Source of the DNA: Schizosaccharomyces osmophilus
Lineage: Eukaryota > Ascomycota > Schizosaccharomycetes > Schizosaccharomycetales > Schizosaccharomycetaceae
Length of the DNA: 64,000 bases
Direction of reading: 5' to 3'
NCBI RefSeq assembly: GCF_027921745.1
Contig: NC_079238.1
Coordinates: 2,294,001 to 2,358,000 of the forward strand
Shown here: in pieces, positions 22,231-33,448 of the stretch
Layout of the letters: every line of letters begins with the position of its first letter
How positions within the stretch are numbered: the stretch's first letter is position 1
The notes under the pieces: generated by a model
Seen by the model: the letters and a program-made list of their open reading frames with translations, nothing else
What the model was told of the DNA's origin: nothing
Databases searched by the model: none
Made by a program: the position numbers and the translations under genes

Positions 22231-24132
22231 ATGCTAGCTCTAAAGCTTCAAAAGAAGTTCACAGGGCTCTCCAATGAGGAGATTCTTTCCCTCACGGATC
22301 AGTTTAACAGGCTGGACGTCGATGGAAAAGGCTACTTGGATCAAGCGGCTACCATCAAGGCTTTTGAAGATTCAAAAAAGGGCTCGTACGATGAAGTACG
22401 CGAAGCGATTCGGGAGGTCGATATAGATTCGTCCGGTCGTGTTGAAGCTGAAGACTTTGTAGGGGTATGGAGATTCCGTAGCTGAAATAAACGCAACCAA
22501 TTATTAACCAAGTCCTTATAGATTTACGATGCTTTAAAGAAAGGTGTTGAAGGCACTGAGGTAAGAAAGGGCCGTATCACTATTAAAGGTTCTTCTTCTA
22601 GTGTCTCCCATACGATCAACGAGGAAGAACGCCGAGAATTCATAAAACATATAAATTCTGTTCTTGTCGGCGATGCTGATCTTGGCGAACGTATCCCCAT
22701 CAATACGGAGACTTTTGAGTTTTTTGACCAATGCAAAGATGGTTTGATTTTGTCCAAACTTATTAATGACAGTGTGCCAGACACCATTGATGAACGTGTT
22801 TTGAACAAATCAAAGAATAAAAAACCCCTTGACAATTTCAAAAGCATTGAAAACAATAATGTCGTAATCAACTCTGCCAAAGCCATGGGTGGTATTTCCA
22901 TCACCAACATTGGTGCTGGAGATTTATTAGAAGGTAGAGAACATCTCATTTTAGGTCTCGTCTGGCAAATTATCCGTCGTGGTTTGTTGGGTAAAATCGA
23001 TATTACCCTTCATCCCGAATTGTACCGCCTTTTGGAAGAAGACGAGACTTTAGACCAGTTCCTTCGTCTTCCCCCTGAGAAAATTTTGATTCGTTGGTTC
23101 AACTTCCATTTGAACGCTGCGAACTGGCATCGCAGAGTCTCCAATTTCTCTAAGGATGTTTCCGATGGTGAAAACTATACTGTCTTGTTGAACCAATTAG
23201 CCCCTGAACTTTGCTCACGTGCTCCCTTGCAAATCCAAAATGTTATGCAACGCGCTGAAAAGGTTTTAGAAAACTCAGAGAAGCTGAACTGTCGCAAGTA
23301 TCTCAGTGCTACTGCTATGGTTGCCGGCAATCCAAAACTGAACTTGGCCTTTGTCGCTCATTTGTTTAACACTCATCCTGGATTGGACCCCCTGAACGAA
23401 GAAGAGAAGCCAGAGATTGAACCGTTTGATGCCGAAGGTGAGCGCGAAGCTCGTGTATTCACTTTATGGTTGAATTCTCTTGATGTCGTCCCCAGCATTC
23501 ATGATTTCTTCAATAATTTGAGAGATGGTTGCATTTTGTTGCAAGCTTATGATAAAATTACTCCAACCACTGTCAATTGGAAGAGGGTAAACAAACCCCC
23601 AGCTTCTGGTGACGAAATGTTACGATTCAAAGCCGTGGAAAACTGCAACTATGCAGTTGATTTAGGTAAAGAACAAGGGTTTTCATTAGTCGGTATCCAA
23701 GGAGCCGATATAAATGATGGCTCTCGTACTTTAACATTGGCTTTGGTTTGGCAAATGATGCGCATGAATATTACCAAGACCTTGCATAGTCTTAGCCGTG
23801 GTGGTAAGACTCTTTCAGATGGTGATATGGTTGCTTGGGCAAACTCTATGTCTGCTAAAGGAGGAAGAGGTTCACACATTCGTTCTTTCCGTGATCCTTC
23901 ATTATCCAATGGAATCTTCGTCCTTGACGTACTTCATGGAATCAAAAGTGAATACGTTGACTATAGTCTCGTTACTGATGGCTCTACTGAGGAATTGGCC
24001 GTTCAAAATGCTCGTTTGGCTATTTCTATTGCTCGTAAGTTAGGAGCCGTCATTTTTATCTTGCCCGAAGATATTGTTAATGTTCGACCACGCCTTATCC
24101 TACACTTCATTGGAAGCTTAATGGCTGTCTAA
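22231..24132 (+). CDS. fim1: Fimbrin/plastin, actin-bundling protein
   Basis: Actin filament cross-linker of cortical patches and the contractile ring. Two exons, 22231-22464 and 22522-24132, with a 57-nt intron, give 614 residues, the S. pombe length as I remember. The N-terminal part has two EF-hand-like loops, DVDGKGYLDQ and DIDSSGRVEAED, the second ending just before the intron. Four calponin-homology domains follow as two actin-binding pairs, with markers such as ILSKLINDSVPDTIDERVLN, LGLVWQIIRRGLLGKIDI and LALVWQMMRMNITKTL, and the C-terminus LHFIGSLMAV. It differs at scattered positions from the S. pombe protein I remember, which is part of the reason to suspect a sister species. The frame is intact throughout. 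Confidence 0.96.
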
Positions 24133-24711
24133 AATCTCAATAATTGCCGTTTAAATGTCAACATTGTTGGTGGTTTAAACGTCATTTCTTCAATTATGAA
24201 GCTTTATAACAGCTGTTATGCCAGTGAATTATGCCGATTTAATTTTTGTTAAGATCCTTATGGGCTTTTATGTATCCTACTTCATCTACAGCGGAAGGAT
24301 TTACTCTTCCTAGCTTTTCGTTCGCACTTGCAAGGTGTACGAACTTTCTTTTCATAAACAATGCAGATTTCTTCGCATTTCACGTTACGTCTAAAATCTT
24401 CATTTTGATGATGACAGAGTTCATGTTAATAATGCTTGAAAAGTAGATTACATTTAAGCCTTCAAACGTTTAATAGTTATGAAAATTACTTTTTCCAGTA
24501 CCATATCTTGGATGAATTTAATTGTAAAACAACAATTTCTTTTTTTCTTATTAAAACCTTTTTTATTTTTATTTTTTAGTCTAGTGAGATCATCCTCCAC
24601 AACGCCTTCCCATAGTTACTCCGTACTTCATTATTACCTTAACAGGCAGCAAACACTAAATCCACCTTTATAATTTGACTTGTGCATTGTACATACGTCT
24701 AATATTATAAA
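24133..24711. other. Intergenic fim1-lam2
   Basis: A 579-bp spacer between tandem genes with a T-rich stretch around 24535-24580. A 64-codon hydrophobic frame there is a by-product of the T-run. No supported gene. Confidence 0.5.
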
Positions 24712-25309
24712 ATGATAAAGCCGAAACAACTGGCTACTTTATTGAAGCAAGCGGTAGAGGAGAGCATGCCCAATGTCATGTAAGTGAAACGCGTATGCTT
24801 GACTGGTACTTTTCTGGATTGTGTGCGTCTAGAATTACAAAAAGTATTTAGAAGCATCGGAATCGTTTTCGGAATTTTGTAACTCATTCTCTAGGGTATT
24901 CACTAGTACTGGCTCTTTAATTTCATATGTATCCTACGGTGAACCAGACGATGCCCTCCAGCGATTAGATTTGGTGAAGAAAATTCGATCAACTTCTGCT
25001 TTAGCAGGAAATATATACTCATTATATTCAGGAACGAACCCCAGCCCGTTAGTAGCCGAATCTACAGATGACATTATCGCTCATCAACGGGACGTCCTCT
25101 TTGAAACTATAATCGAATTTGAAAAGGGAAAGCTACTGATAGCAGCTATTCCCACGGAAGGCTACCATGACTTATTGATGTCTAAAGAGCCTTTACTGCT
25201 TAGTATCGTAGGAACTGAACATGCCAAGGAGGGTATGATGCAGCTGAAATCCGAAAGGCTCAAAGATGCTATAACGAACGAGCTTTCTACTATTGGGAAT
25301 CTCGGATGA
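24712..25309 (+). CDS. lam2: LAMTOR2/p14-like Ragulator subunit (roadblock fold)
   Basis: Predicted Ragulator (LAMTOR) component that helps tether Rag GTPases at the vacuole for TORC1 signalling. Two exons, 24712-24779 and 24895-25309, with a 115-nt intron, give 160 residues. The start MIKPKQLATLLKQA resembles the human LAMTOR2 opening (MLRPKALTQVL), and the exon 2 segment VFTSTGSLISYVSYGEPDD matches the first strand pair of the roadblock fold. The tail of about 25 residues exceeds the 125-residue human protein. The symbol rests on synteny with S. pombe SPBC1778.05c. The intron happens to contain an ACGCGT. Roadblock proteins are short and divergent, so family is firmer than paralogue. Confidence 0.8.
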
Positions 25310-25537
25310 TCCGGAATGTGCTTTAAGAGGGAAGCAACGCTGCAACGAAGTACTTTAGACCAAAAAGTAAATGGATTGCTTATCCAAATAATTTATTCAT
25401 AAAAAATACTAATTTTAGAATGGTATACTGTGAAGAAAGGGGTTATATATACGGTAACCATTTTGGTTTTTTCCATTCATGGTTTTAAAATCGCTTGCTG
25501 AAAATTATCTTTTTAGTGGAACAGGGAATTAACGAAT

Positions 25538-27068
25538 TTACTTTGAACGTAACGGTCTTTGGACCTGGCTGAAAAATATGTCCAAGCTTGCAAAATTACC
25601 GTTGTTCTCCGAAAAGGTTTTATGTCTCCTTCCCTGAAGGTGCTAAAATATGAGTTAGAAACCACCTCGATCTTTGCATATCCATACCTTTTCCAAATCT
25701 CTGTATCTCTCGCAACAGTTTTCACAGTAACCAGCTTTTGCGTCCACCTTAACCTTCTTATGCGCTAGGGGATCTACCTCATAAGCACCAGTCGGAGTTC
25801 GCGTTGCTCGATTAGCCATCAAATTCTGCATATTCATAAGTCGAGGCTCCAGGATATTCAGTGGAGTCATTGCTGACCTCTTTTCCATTGTTAATGGATT
25901 TGGCGCTTTCAATTGCTCAGTTGAAATCTGTTTCTGGAAGGGTGCACCGGATTCAGCTGCGGTATTATCACCCATCACTTGCTTTACGATGACACTGGTA
26001 GAATCTGGCTCAGCATGATTTTCCATCTTTTGCTTGTAAGATTGATTCAACATTTGATCTCTGATTTCATGCGCTGGATGATTATACTTGCTTATTTTAA
26101 GCTCACGTTTGCGTCCAGTGTTAAAGGGGCATCTACCTTGAACTGTCATTCCTAAAGTCGGCCAAAGAATTTCTGTATTATGAGCAGGTCTTTCCCATTC
26201 TCGAAGTACAATAGGCTTGTAAAACTGAGTGATATCTCTTACACATAGAAAGTTCTCTTGGAAATACTCTACATTTTTACTGGGAACGTAAAAATTCTTT
26301 TCTGAAGCCCCATAAACTTTTTCACCGTCTAAAAGTGCTTGCAAGCTGGAGGCAGAGGTATTACCGAGACTGTCGGGGTCAAGGAAAGTGAATAGAATTC
26401 TGTTTAAAAGTTCTGAAAGGTTAGCAATTTCTTCAAAACAACTTATAGCATACTATCAATGGACCATATTTTCATATTTGCCTTTTTCGCCAGATGCAGA
26501 AAGTCTGATGGAGGACATCTTTCGGGTTCGACTGTTCTTGTTGTTATGAAATGGGTTATTTCAAAAGAGAAGGTCGTTGTAATATTCTGGTATTGTTGTG
26601 CATTAGCTTCTATTACTTGAATGAAATTAGTTTGCTTACCGCTCCAAGGCTGCTTATTTTTTGAATAATTCTTCTCTTAATCTCTTCGTCGATACTGTCC
26701 AAATAAAACACAAAATTTGGGAAAGCGGATCGGTAATCTCGTTGCCAATAACGAAGTTTGCATACTCGAATACTGGTGCGAGGAGCATCCTTTTGTCGGT
26801 TTACCGCAGGCTTTGGACAATAATTAGAGAAGGCAGTGGCAGGAAGTGCAATTTTTGCAGTAGCGGTTGCAGAATTAAGGTTTTGTGTTCCTGCCATATC
26901 TGCTTTTGAAACAGGCCAGTCCATACAAGATTCAGAATTTGCTGTAGTTTGGCAAATTTCTCCTTCGGACGAAGAACGATTGTAATCAAATGGTACAGGC
27001 AGAAGCTTCGCTGACTCTTCTCCAATATTATGAATGCCAGAGTTGCGATCTACTAGCGGCGATCTCAT
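25538..27068 (-). CDS. spo6: Dbf4-like regulatory subunit Spo6
   Basis: Dbf4-family protein. By synteny it is Spo6, the meiosis-specific partner of Spo4 kinase needed for meiosis II. Four exons: 27068-26640, 26586-26454, 26412-25688 and 25642-25538, giving 463 residues (S. pombe about 474). Exon 2 encodes the Dbf4 motif N (ITHFITTRTVEPERCPP, then MKIWSID). Exon 3 carries motif M (RDITQFYKPIVLREWERP). The last intron splits the motif C zinc finger: C417 and C420 in YCENCCERY and H430 and H436 in HLQGRRHK, so all four ligands are present only after splicing (GTATGG donor, CTAAC branch, TAG acceptor). The mitotic paralogue Dfp1/Him1 is the alternative, less likely by position. Divergent from a Nudix gene across a promoter with MCB boxes. 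Confidence 0.88.
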
Positions 27069-27787
27069 AAGGGTATAAGCTTTTGTAAACTGGTCGTCAG
27101 TTTAGACCCCTTTACTAATATATATATATGTGCAATGAGGAGAGCTAGAAAACCAATGACTCTTCCAAATGATTCCAAGCTCAGCGACTTTCAACTGCTG
27201 ATTACTTTAGAGAAAGCAAGATGATTCCGCGGTCAAAGTGCAGCCGACAGTGAATTGGTGAAAAAAGATAACTCTTTATTTATATAGTTTCATTTTTGTT
27301 TGTTTGTTTTGCCTCTAACCGATTTGTTTTGATTCTACTTTTGTCAACAAACTGTATACACGCTTACGCGTCTCATAGACTCGCGACGCGTCGCGCGTCA
27401 CGAGTATGAACGACCGTACGTACCATTGAAGTTGAAAGATTCGCTCTAGCTTTTATTTTGTTTTATTTACTACAATTTTCGTTCTTATATTTTCTCCTTG
27501 CCTAAAAAAGTCTCAGATTTTGACGCTCTCCATATTACAGATCGTTGAGTCGTTTAGGAATATAGATATTACTATTACGTACCATTTGTAATAAAGTAGA
27601 CTTGCCGTCTTCCATATATAAAGGCATCGTAAAGACAATTTACAGTCAAAATATTTTCCTCTAGCGTATCGTTTAGACATTACAATTTTGGATTACAGTA
27701 AAGTAAGAGACAGGTAAAAAAAAAAGAACTGAATTTACGACCGAAAAGAGATTGTCAGTATATCAAGAACTACAAATCTTGGAAAAC
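27069..27787. other. Divergent intergenic spo6/Nudix
   Basis: A 719-bp double promoter. Most of it is AT-rich, but 27360-27420 is a sharp CG-rich patch with MluI cell-cycle boxes (listed separately). A GTCAACA at 27343-27349 fits the degenerate forkhead/Mei4 consensus GTMAAYA. Confidence 0.55.
27366..27398. promoter_or_regulatory. Cluster of MCB (ACGCGT) elements
   Basis: Two perfect ACGCGT boxes (27366-27371 and 27386-27391) lie 20 bp apart, followed by a GCGCGT variant (27393-27398). ACGCGT is the binding core of the fission yeast MBF (Cdc10-Res) factor. The cluster is 298-330 bp from the spo6 start and 390-422 bp from the Nudix start. Confidence 0.65.
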
Positions 27788-29086
27788 ATGAACCGTTTTA
27801 CACTGACTCGGCAATTAGAGTAAGTAGAAAATTGCAACATCGACTTTGTAAAGCTTTTATGATCAAGTGATGCTCTCCCATTCAGGCTTCTTACTTTAGT
27901 CATGTGAAAGAAAGAGCGTCTCTAAATGAAGTTGGCTGTTATTATTGTTTACAATGGTTGTTCTTAAGATCTTGAAAACTAACTGAAGGTTTACCTAAAC
28001 AGATTGCCGCCGGCGCCTTCTCAATTTTTCGCAGGGAATCATTTAAATCGGCTGGCTTTTCTTCGTTCAAATAGAGAATTTATGCAGAAAGCCTTCTGTT
28101 CTCCCACCACCAAATTCCTTCCTTTCAACGCTCTCAACCCTGCTGTGATTGTCAAGGAAGAAAAGCTCTTTACCTTGTCTTATCCCCAAATTTCCAAGTA
28201 CTTTCATGTTTCTCCCTTTGAAATTCCAGAAAAGCAGTTAGCTGAAAAATACAGCAATCATTCCTTTTCTTTACCTTCGTTAGTTTTTCTTGGTAATGAC
28301 GAAAATGGCAACGCTGGTCAAGGGTGGGACCACAATAACGTTTTCGCCATAGATGTAACAGAAATAGAAGAGATTCAAAAGTTTGTACAAAATAGCGGTG
28401 CGGTTTTTGTAAACCTGCGTGATATTTTTTCCCAGGGATACAAATTACAAGCCTCCGATTCTGGTGTTTGTGCCTTCGCTCGCTCCCTCTTAGACTGGAT
28501 TTCTAGATACAAATTTTGCCCGGGATGTGGTTCAAGGAACATGCCTACGCAGGGTGGAACAAAATTAGTGTGTTCGAACGCTGTCATGAATCCTTCATCC
28601 ACTTGTCCATCGAAACAAGGTACCAACAATTATCAGTTTCCTCGAACTGATCCATGTGTAATTATGGGTGTTCTTTCACATGATATGAAATCAATCGCTC
28701 TCGGTAGAGCTGCAAGACATCCTCCAGGATTATACGCTTGTTTAGCAGGATTTTTGGAGCCCGGTGAAAGCATTGAGGAAGCTGTTAGTCGCGAGGTTTA
28801 CGAAGAATCGGGTCTTGAAGTTGAGAAAGTTCTCTATTATACTAGCCAACCTTGGCCTTTTCCTCAAAGCTTGATGCTGGCTTGCTTTGCTATCGCCAAG
28901 AAAGATGCTAAAATATCTATGGATAAGGATTTGGAGCTAGAAAATGTACGTTTCTTTTCGAGAGAGGAACTTGTGAATTCGCTAGAATGGACTTCGGAAT
29001 CTCAGCCTCCTCCAGTCCGTTTTCCCCCGGAATTATCGATTGCCAAAAATTTAATCAAGGCTTTTGCTTACAACAAGTATAATTGA
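27788..29086 (+). CDS. NADH pyrophosphatase (Nudix hydrolase, NudC/Npy1 type)
   Basis: Zinc-containing Nudix hydrolase of the NudC group, which cleaves NADH to NMNH and AMP and, in relatives, removes NAD caps from RNA. Two exons, 27788-27819 and 28003-29086, with a 183-nt intron, give 371 residues. The join gives MNRFTLTRQLELPPAPSQFF, leading into FFAGNHLNRLAFLRS, the usual N-terminal block. The zinc ribbon begins with KFCPGCGSRN and continues through KLVCSN to a further Cys. The Nudix box is GFLEPGESIEEAVSREVYEE, continuing SGLEV, with all catalytic Glu present, followed by the SQPWPFPQSLM specificity motif. The C-terminus NKYN is not a peroxisomal PTS1. It corresponds to S. pombe SPBC1778.03c. 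Convergent with rap1, 154 bp apart. Confidence 0.93.
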
Positions 29087-29240
29087 CTTTCCTTACGCCA
29101 AATATATATATTGAACAAGAAAAGATTTCATTTATGTCCATAAAAACCTGTCTTCATTCACATGGACTTCATCATATACGTAAACGACAATAAATAAATA
29201 AACAACAGTAACCAGAAAAAGGTAATTGTTAATTGCAAAT

Positions 29241-31487
29241 TCAAGACCATATTAATAATCTAGCAATAGCTGCACTAATATTGCCTTCGGTGGATTCAAG
29301 TACATCAAGGAATTGCTGCTCACTGGATTGCGTGTATTGTAATATCATGTCTATAGCTTCGTCGATCTCTTTTTTGTCTGAAGAAGACTCTATCGTTACC
29401 AAGTAATCATGTAATTCTCGCAAAACATCTGAAAAAGACTTTTTTTCGTGCCGAAGAGGTGATATTTTCGTCGGTGATAAGTTTGGCGATTCCGCACTAA
29501 AAAGACTCGTATTTCTTAGTGAAGAAAGTGAAGAGAAGGAGGAATTACCTCTTTCATTAGAAAAAGTAGCATCTTTTGTCGTATCGTAATCACCTGCTGA
29601 ACTTTTTGAATGACTGGCGGGTCCATGATCTAATTTTTTATAACGATTGCGGTCTAGTAAGAGATTATTCGAGGTTTCACCATCTTGATTACCTCCTGCA
29701 GGGCTTTCAGGAGGAGTGCTAGATCGGTCAACGAACGAGCGTGAGTCTGAAGTATGAGGTGAACTGACCGGGGTTGCTTCTCGATATGCGGCTCTATTAT
29801 CGTTGACTTTTTTTGTTTCAGCTTTGACAGGAGAAGAGCTATAAGTAGTCATAACTTGCTTTTCAAATTCGGCGTCATCATCTACCTCTGAATCAGCATA
29901 TGGAATGCTTTCTGAATCACTATTTAGGTCTAGAGGGGGGATTGCCAAATCTTCATTTGGACGAACGAAAACATTTCCTTCTCTCAAAGTACTAGACAAT
30001 TCGGCTGGAAACGTATTGCTTGAGGTTGGCGAATTCGTAGAAACTCGAGAGATAATACCTTGTTCATTAAACAATTTACCATAGGATTTTGGGAAGGAAG
30101 AAAGGGGTTTCTTTATGGGTGTTTCTAGTATCCTGGAAGGAGATTCTTGGACCGACATAGGTATGGAAGGAGACTCCAGAAAGCTAGAGAAATCACCGGA
30201 ATTTTTAGTGGGTTGATCAACCGTTCGCGCTCTCGGAATTTGGAAGTTGGTCAAATTTGGCTTTTTCAAAGACTTTGGAGAGATAGCTTCTTGAATTGAT
30301 ATTGTATCTGAAGTGAAAGAAGCATGATCAAGAAATTTTTCTTCTATCATTTGGTCATCGACATCTAAATTCTCCAAAGATACACCTTGAGTTTTTGATT
30401 CTAGATGAGCCAATGCAGGAGCTGGGCTCTCAAAATTCAGGTGTGGGTAAAAATATTTGTAAAGTAACTTCCAATCAATAAAAGCATGTATATTGGAATA
30501 ACTTTCGTTTAAGATCCAACAAATATCGTCTAAGCTTTTTTCCTTACCATAAGAAAAAAGATAATACTCCAAGAGTTTCAAATCAGTTTTAGTATAGCTT
30601 AGGGAAGAAGATACCCGCTTGTTAGAGGAAGATGGTGTTGTGCCTTCTAGTGGATAATATGATCTTTTTTTCGAAGGTACACGATGTTGCAGAGGAAAAG
30701 GATAATGATGTATATGTGGTGTCTTCGTGGGCGTGCTTTGTACTTCTGGGTCAGGAAATCCCGAAGAAACCTTTTTTATCGATTGAGAGGGAACAATTCT
30801 AACAGTTCGGCTTTGAGGACCCGTGAGATTACCATCTTCAATTGGAGGAAGGACTTTCTTAATAATTTTATAGTGCTCTCGCCAAGACTCTGCAGTATGT
30901 TGGGGATACTAGTAATTGACAGTTAGTATTTAAAGAAAAGTGTAAGGCTTAAAAAAATTTAAGACCTCAGTGCTGTACCTTGCGAGCTAATTCTTTATAC
31001 ATATTAAGTCCCGAATTGGGAACATTGGCTTTATGAACATAGTCCACTAATAACTTTTCATCTTCAAGACTAAAATATTCTCTTCTTCGTGATGGCTGCT
31101 CAATATATTGTGGCTCCATACTTGTAAAAACTCGAAAAGCATCGACCTGCAACAGCTTTTGTTGTTCAATGCAATTAGAAAGCCAGGAAACTTTTACAAT
31201 TCGTCTTAGTATAGCATATTTTGAATTCAAAACACGATTTAACTCCCGATGAATGAGGGCTTTTTTGGTTTCTTCAGGGACAATATACAAGTCGTGTTGA
31301 TGTAAATCAAATTCCCTCAATTCTATGAACAGTATCCTTGCACTATGAGCCTAAATTTTTGTTAACATATAAAGCCAAGAACGCATCGTACCTCCATGCT
31401 TGACTGGAATCCCGGTGTGGCTTCCAATAGTTTTGAAACAGCAATAATCATAGAAGATCCATCATCTTTGGTAAACAGCGTAGACAT
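29241..31487 (-). CDS. rap1: Telomere protein Rap1
   Basis: Shelterin-type protein recruited to telomeres by Taz1, controlling telomere length and meiotic bouquet attachment. Three exons, 31487-31392, 31350-30979 and 30908-29241, give 711 residues (S. pombe about 693). The first intron is only 41 nt. The N-terminal 110 residues fit the BRCT position (TKDDGSSMIIAVSKLLEATP). A Myb domain spans about 115-175 and is completed across intron 2 (YFSLEDEKLLVDYV ... YPQHTAESWREHYKII). A second Myb-like segment lies at about 262-320 (TKTDLKLLEYYLFSYG). A long acidic, Ser/Pro-rich middle follows. The final 65 residues (FSDVLRELHDYLVTIE to IARLLIWS) match the RCT helical bundle that binds Taz1. Divergent from zuo1. 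Confidence 0.92.
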
Positions 31488-32119
31488 TGTTCATCTTTGA
31501 AAACACTACTCACTTTTCCCTCTTTACTTACTCGACTTTTGGAATTCTTCTTCAAATTTGTCTACACGGTGGATAGAAACAAGTAACGAGAGCTTACCCT
31601 GAAACAACGCCAATGTCTTATGAATATAAAGCTCGAAAACGCGTCTCTATATGAAGAGCAAAGAAATATGAAGCTTTTGAAATGTAAGTAACATATTATC
31701 ATCCTGTCTACGACACCAGAAGGTGAATTCTATGATGGGTTCAATCGGCTTGATTCTGTTTTGACTGTTCCTCGATCTATTAATCAAGTATACTCTTCAA
31801 TTATAGATACTTTACTACAAACAGTGCAGTGTTAGCACAGAAGCAAAATGGGATTTCATACAGACAGTGTGCATGAGGAAGAAAGGGAACCCAAAGGTGT
31901 GAGTTTTTGTTTGGAACAAAACGCGATCAAATCGAGAATTCTCATTCGAAATAGAATCCCTTCTTATATCTACTCATCAAGAACCTACTTTTTGAAAATT
32001 TGAATTTACGATCTACTCATTGTTTACTAATGTAATACAGTGTACAACGCAGCATTACGCTGTGTAAAATAGAAAGAGAAAAATGAGGACTAGAATTGAC
32101 TCCTTTGCCAAACACCAAA
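31488..32119. other. Divergent intergenic rap1/zuo1 with possible spliced leader
   Basis: A 632-bp double promoter. An ATG at 31848 opens a short frame (MGFHTDSVHEEEREPKG) that runs into a possible donor near 31898-31905. An ACTAAT branch-like sequence and CAG at 32038-32040 could be its acceptor. A further ATG at 32083 opens a frame overlapping the zuo1 start. These look like upstream frames in the zuo1 leader. Confidence 0.4.
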
Positions 32120-33448
32120 ATGAGCGCCGGTGAAACCATTAAGTTATACCCTGCTACTTCTAAACAGGCCGTGGAAGCCTCGTTTGTTCCTAACGGAAAG
32201 ATTAGCCCAGTCGTCCGTCGTTCAGTTGAACCTGTCGGACCCTTTTTCTTGGCTCATGCTAGACGCCAAATACATGGCCGCACTTTCAGTGAAGATGAGC
32301 GCTTAGAGAAGAAAGACGAAAAGAAGGAGGAAGTCAAGGAGGAATCTGAGGATGAGGAAGAAGACCCAGATATGCTCCGTGCCGACCCCAAAGAATGGAA
32401 GCAACAAGATCACTATGCCGTTTTGGGTCTTTCCAAATACCGTTACAAAGCTAACTTGGAACAAATTAAGAAGGCTCATTTGAAGAAGGTTTTGAAGCAC
32501 CATCCTGATAAGAAGGCCGCTACCGGTAACATCAATGATGATTCTTTCTTCAAGTGTATCCAGAAGGCCAACGAAATTCTTACTGATGCCACTAAGCGTC
32601 GTCAATATGATTCCGTTGATGAAAATGCTGAAGTTGAGGCCCCAGAGTCCACTACCGAAGAAAACTTTTTCGAACTTTGGGCACCTGTTTTCGATGCCGA
32701 GGCCAGATTTTCCAAGAAGCAACCTGCTCCTGGTTTGGGAACTATTGAATCCCCTCGCCCTGAAGTTGAAAAATTTTACAACTTCTGGTACAACTTTGAC
32801 TCTTGGAGAACCTTTGAGTACTTGGACAAGGACATTCCTGATGATGGTGAATCTCGTGATAACAAGCGTTATCAAGAAAAGAAGAATCGTTCCGAGCGTC
32901 AAAAGAACAAGGCTCGTGACAATACTCGTCTCCGCCAATTAGTAGACACCGCTTTGGCTTCTGATCCCCGCATCAAACTTTTCAAACAACAAGAGAAGGC
33001 TGCTAAGGAAGCCCGTAAGTGGGAACGCGATGCCGGTGCTCGTGAAGCTGCTGCCGCTGCTCAAAAGAAAAAGGAAGAGGAGGAACGTCTTGCTGCCGAA
33101 GAAGCTTCTGCTAAGGCTACAGCTAGCGCTCAAAGCAAGAAGGCTAAGGAAGATAAGAAGAAGACTCAAAAGCGTGATAAGAAGATAGTTAAGAACGCTT
33201 TGAAGGATTTCAATTACTTCAGCGAGACTGATGTTCCTTCTCCTACTCAAGTCGATACTGTCCTGAAGGATACCGACGCTTTGATGCCTAAGCTCGGTGA
33301 TGGTGAGCTTGCCACTTTTGCTGCTGACATTTCTGCTCAAAATGACGCTGGTGCCGCTGCTGTCAAAGGCGTTTTTGACAAGTATGCCAAGATGTTCATT
33401 GAACGTGGTTCTTTGAAGGCCAGTGAAGTTGTTTTCTTTGGCAAGTAA
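32120..33448 (+). CDS. zuo1: Zuotin, ribosome-associated J-protein
   Basis: Hsp40 co-chaperone that forms the ribosome-associated complex with Ssz1 and stimulates Ssb Hsp70 on nascent chains. The ATG at 32120 gives 442 residues, the S. pombe length as I remember. The open frame starts eight codons earlier without an ATG. The N-terminal block VVRRSVEPVGPFFLAHARR is the zuotin signature involved in Ssz1 contact. The J domain is at about 95-165 with HPD at 128-130. The zuotin homology domain follows (FYNFWYNFDSWRTFEYLD), then a long charged helix rich in Lys, Glu and Ala that lies along the ribosome, and a C-terminal four-helix bundle ending SEVVFFGK. Codon use is strongly biased, as for highly expressed genes. 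It is a single coding exon. Confidence 0.95.
   Translation: MSAGETIKLYPATSKQAVEASFVPNGKISPVVRRSVEPVGPFFLAHARRQIHGRTFSEDERLEKKDEKKEEVKEESEDEEEDPDMLRADPKEWKQQDHYAVLGLSKYRYKANLEQIKKAHLKKVLKHHPDKKAATGNINDDSFFKCIQKANEILTDATKRRQYDSVDENAEVEAPESTTEENFFELWAPVFDAEARFSKKQPAPGLGTIESPRPEVEKFYNFWYNFDSWRTFEYLDKDIPDDGESRDNKRYQEKKNRSERQKNKARDNTRLRQLVDTALASDPRIKLFKQQEKAAKEARKWERDAGAREAAAAAQKKKEEEERLAAEEASAKATASAQSKKAKEDKKKTQKRDKKIVKNALKDFNYFSETDVPSPTQVDTVLKDTDALMPKLGDGELATFAADISAQNDAGAAAVKGVFDKYAKMFIERGSLKASEVVFFGK

Noticed and set aside
24479-24673. 64-codon hydrophobic frame with ATG after fim1
   Set aside because: The Phe/Leu content comes from a T-run; no conserved motif, lies in a 3' spacer.
26521-26535. 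GGTTCGA resembling a tRNA B box
   Set aside because: It falls within the antisense of spo6 exon 2, with no A box or cloverleaf around it.
32303-32938. 211-codon minus-strand frame opposite zuo1
   Set aside because: Antisense shadow of a strongly codon-biased gene. Composition is Leu/Ile/Phe-rich from reversed Lys/Glu codons and no family is matched.
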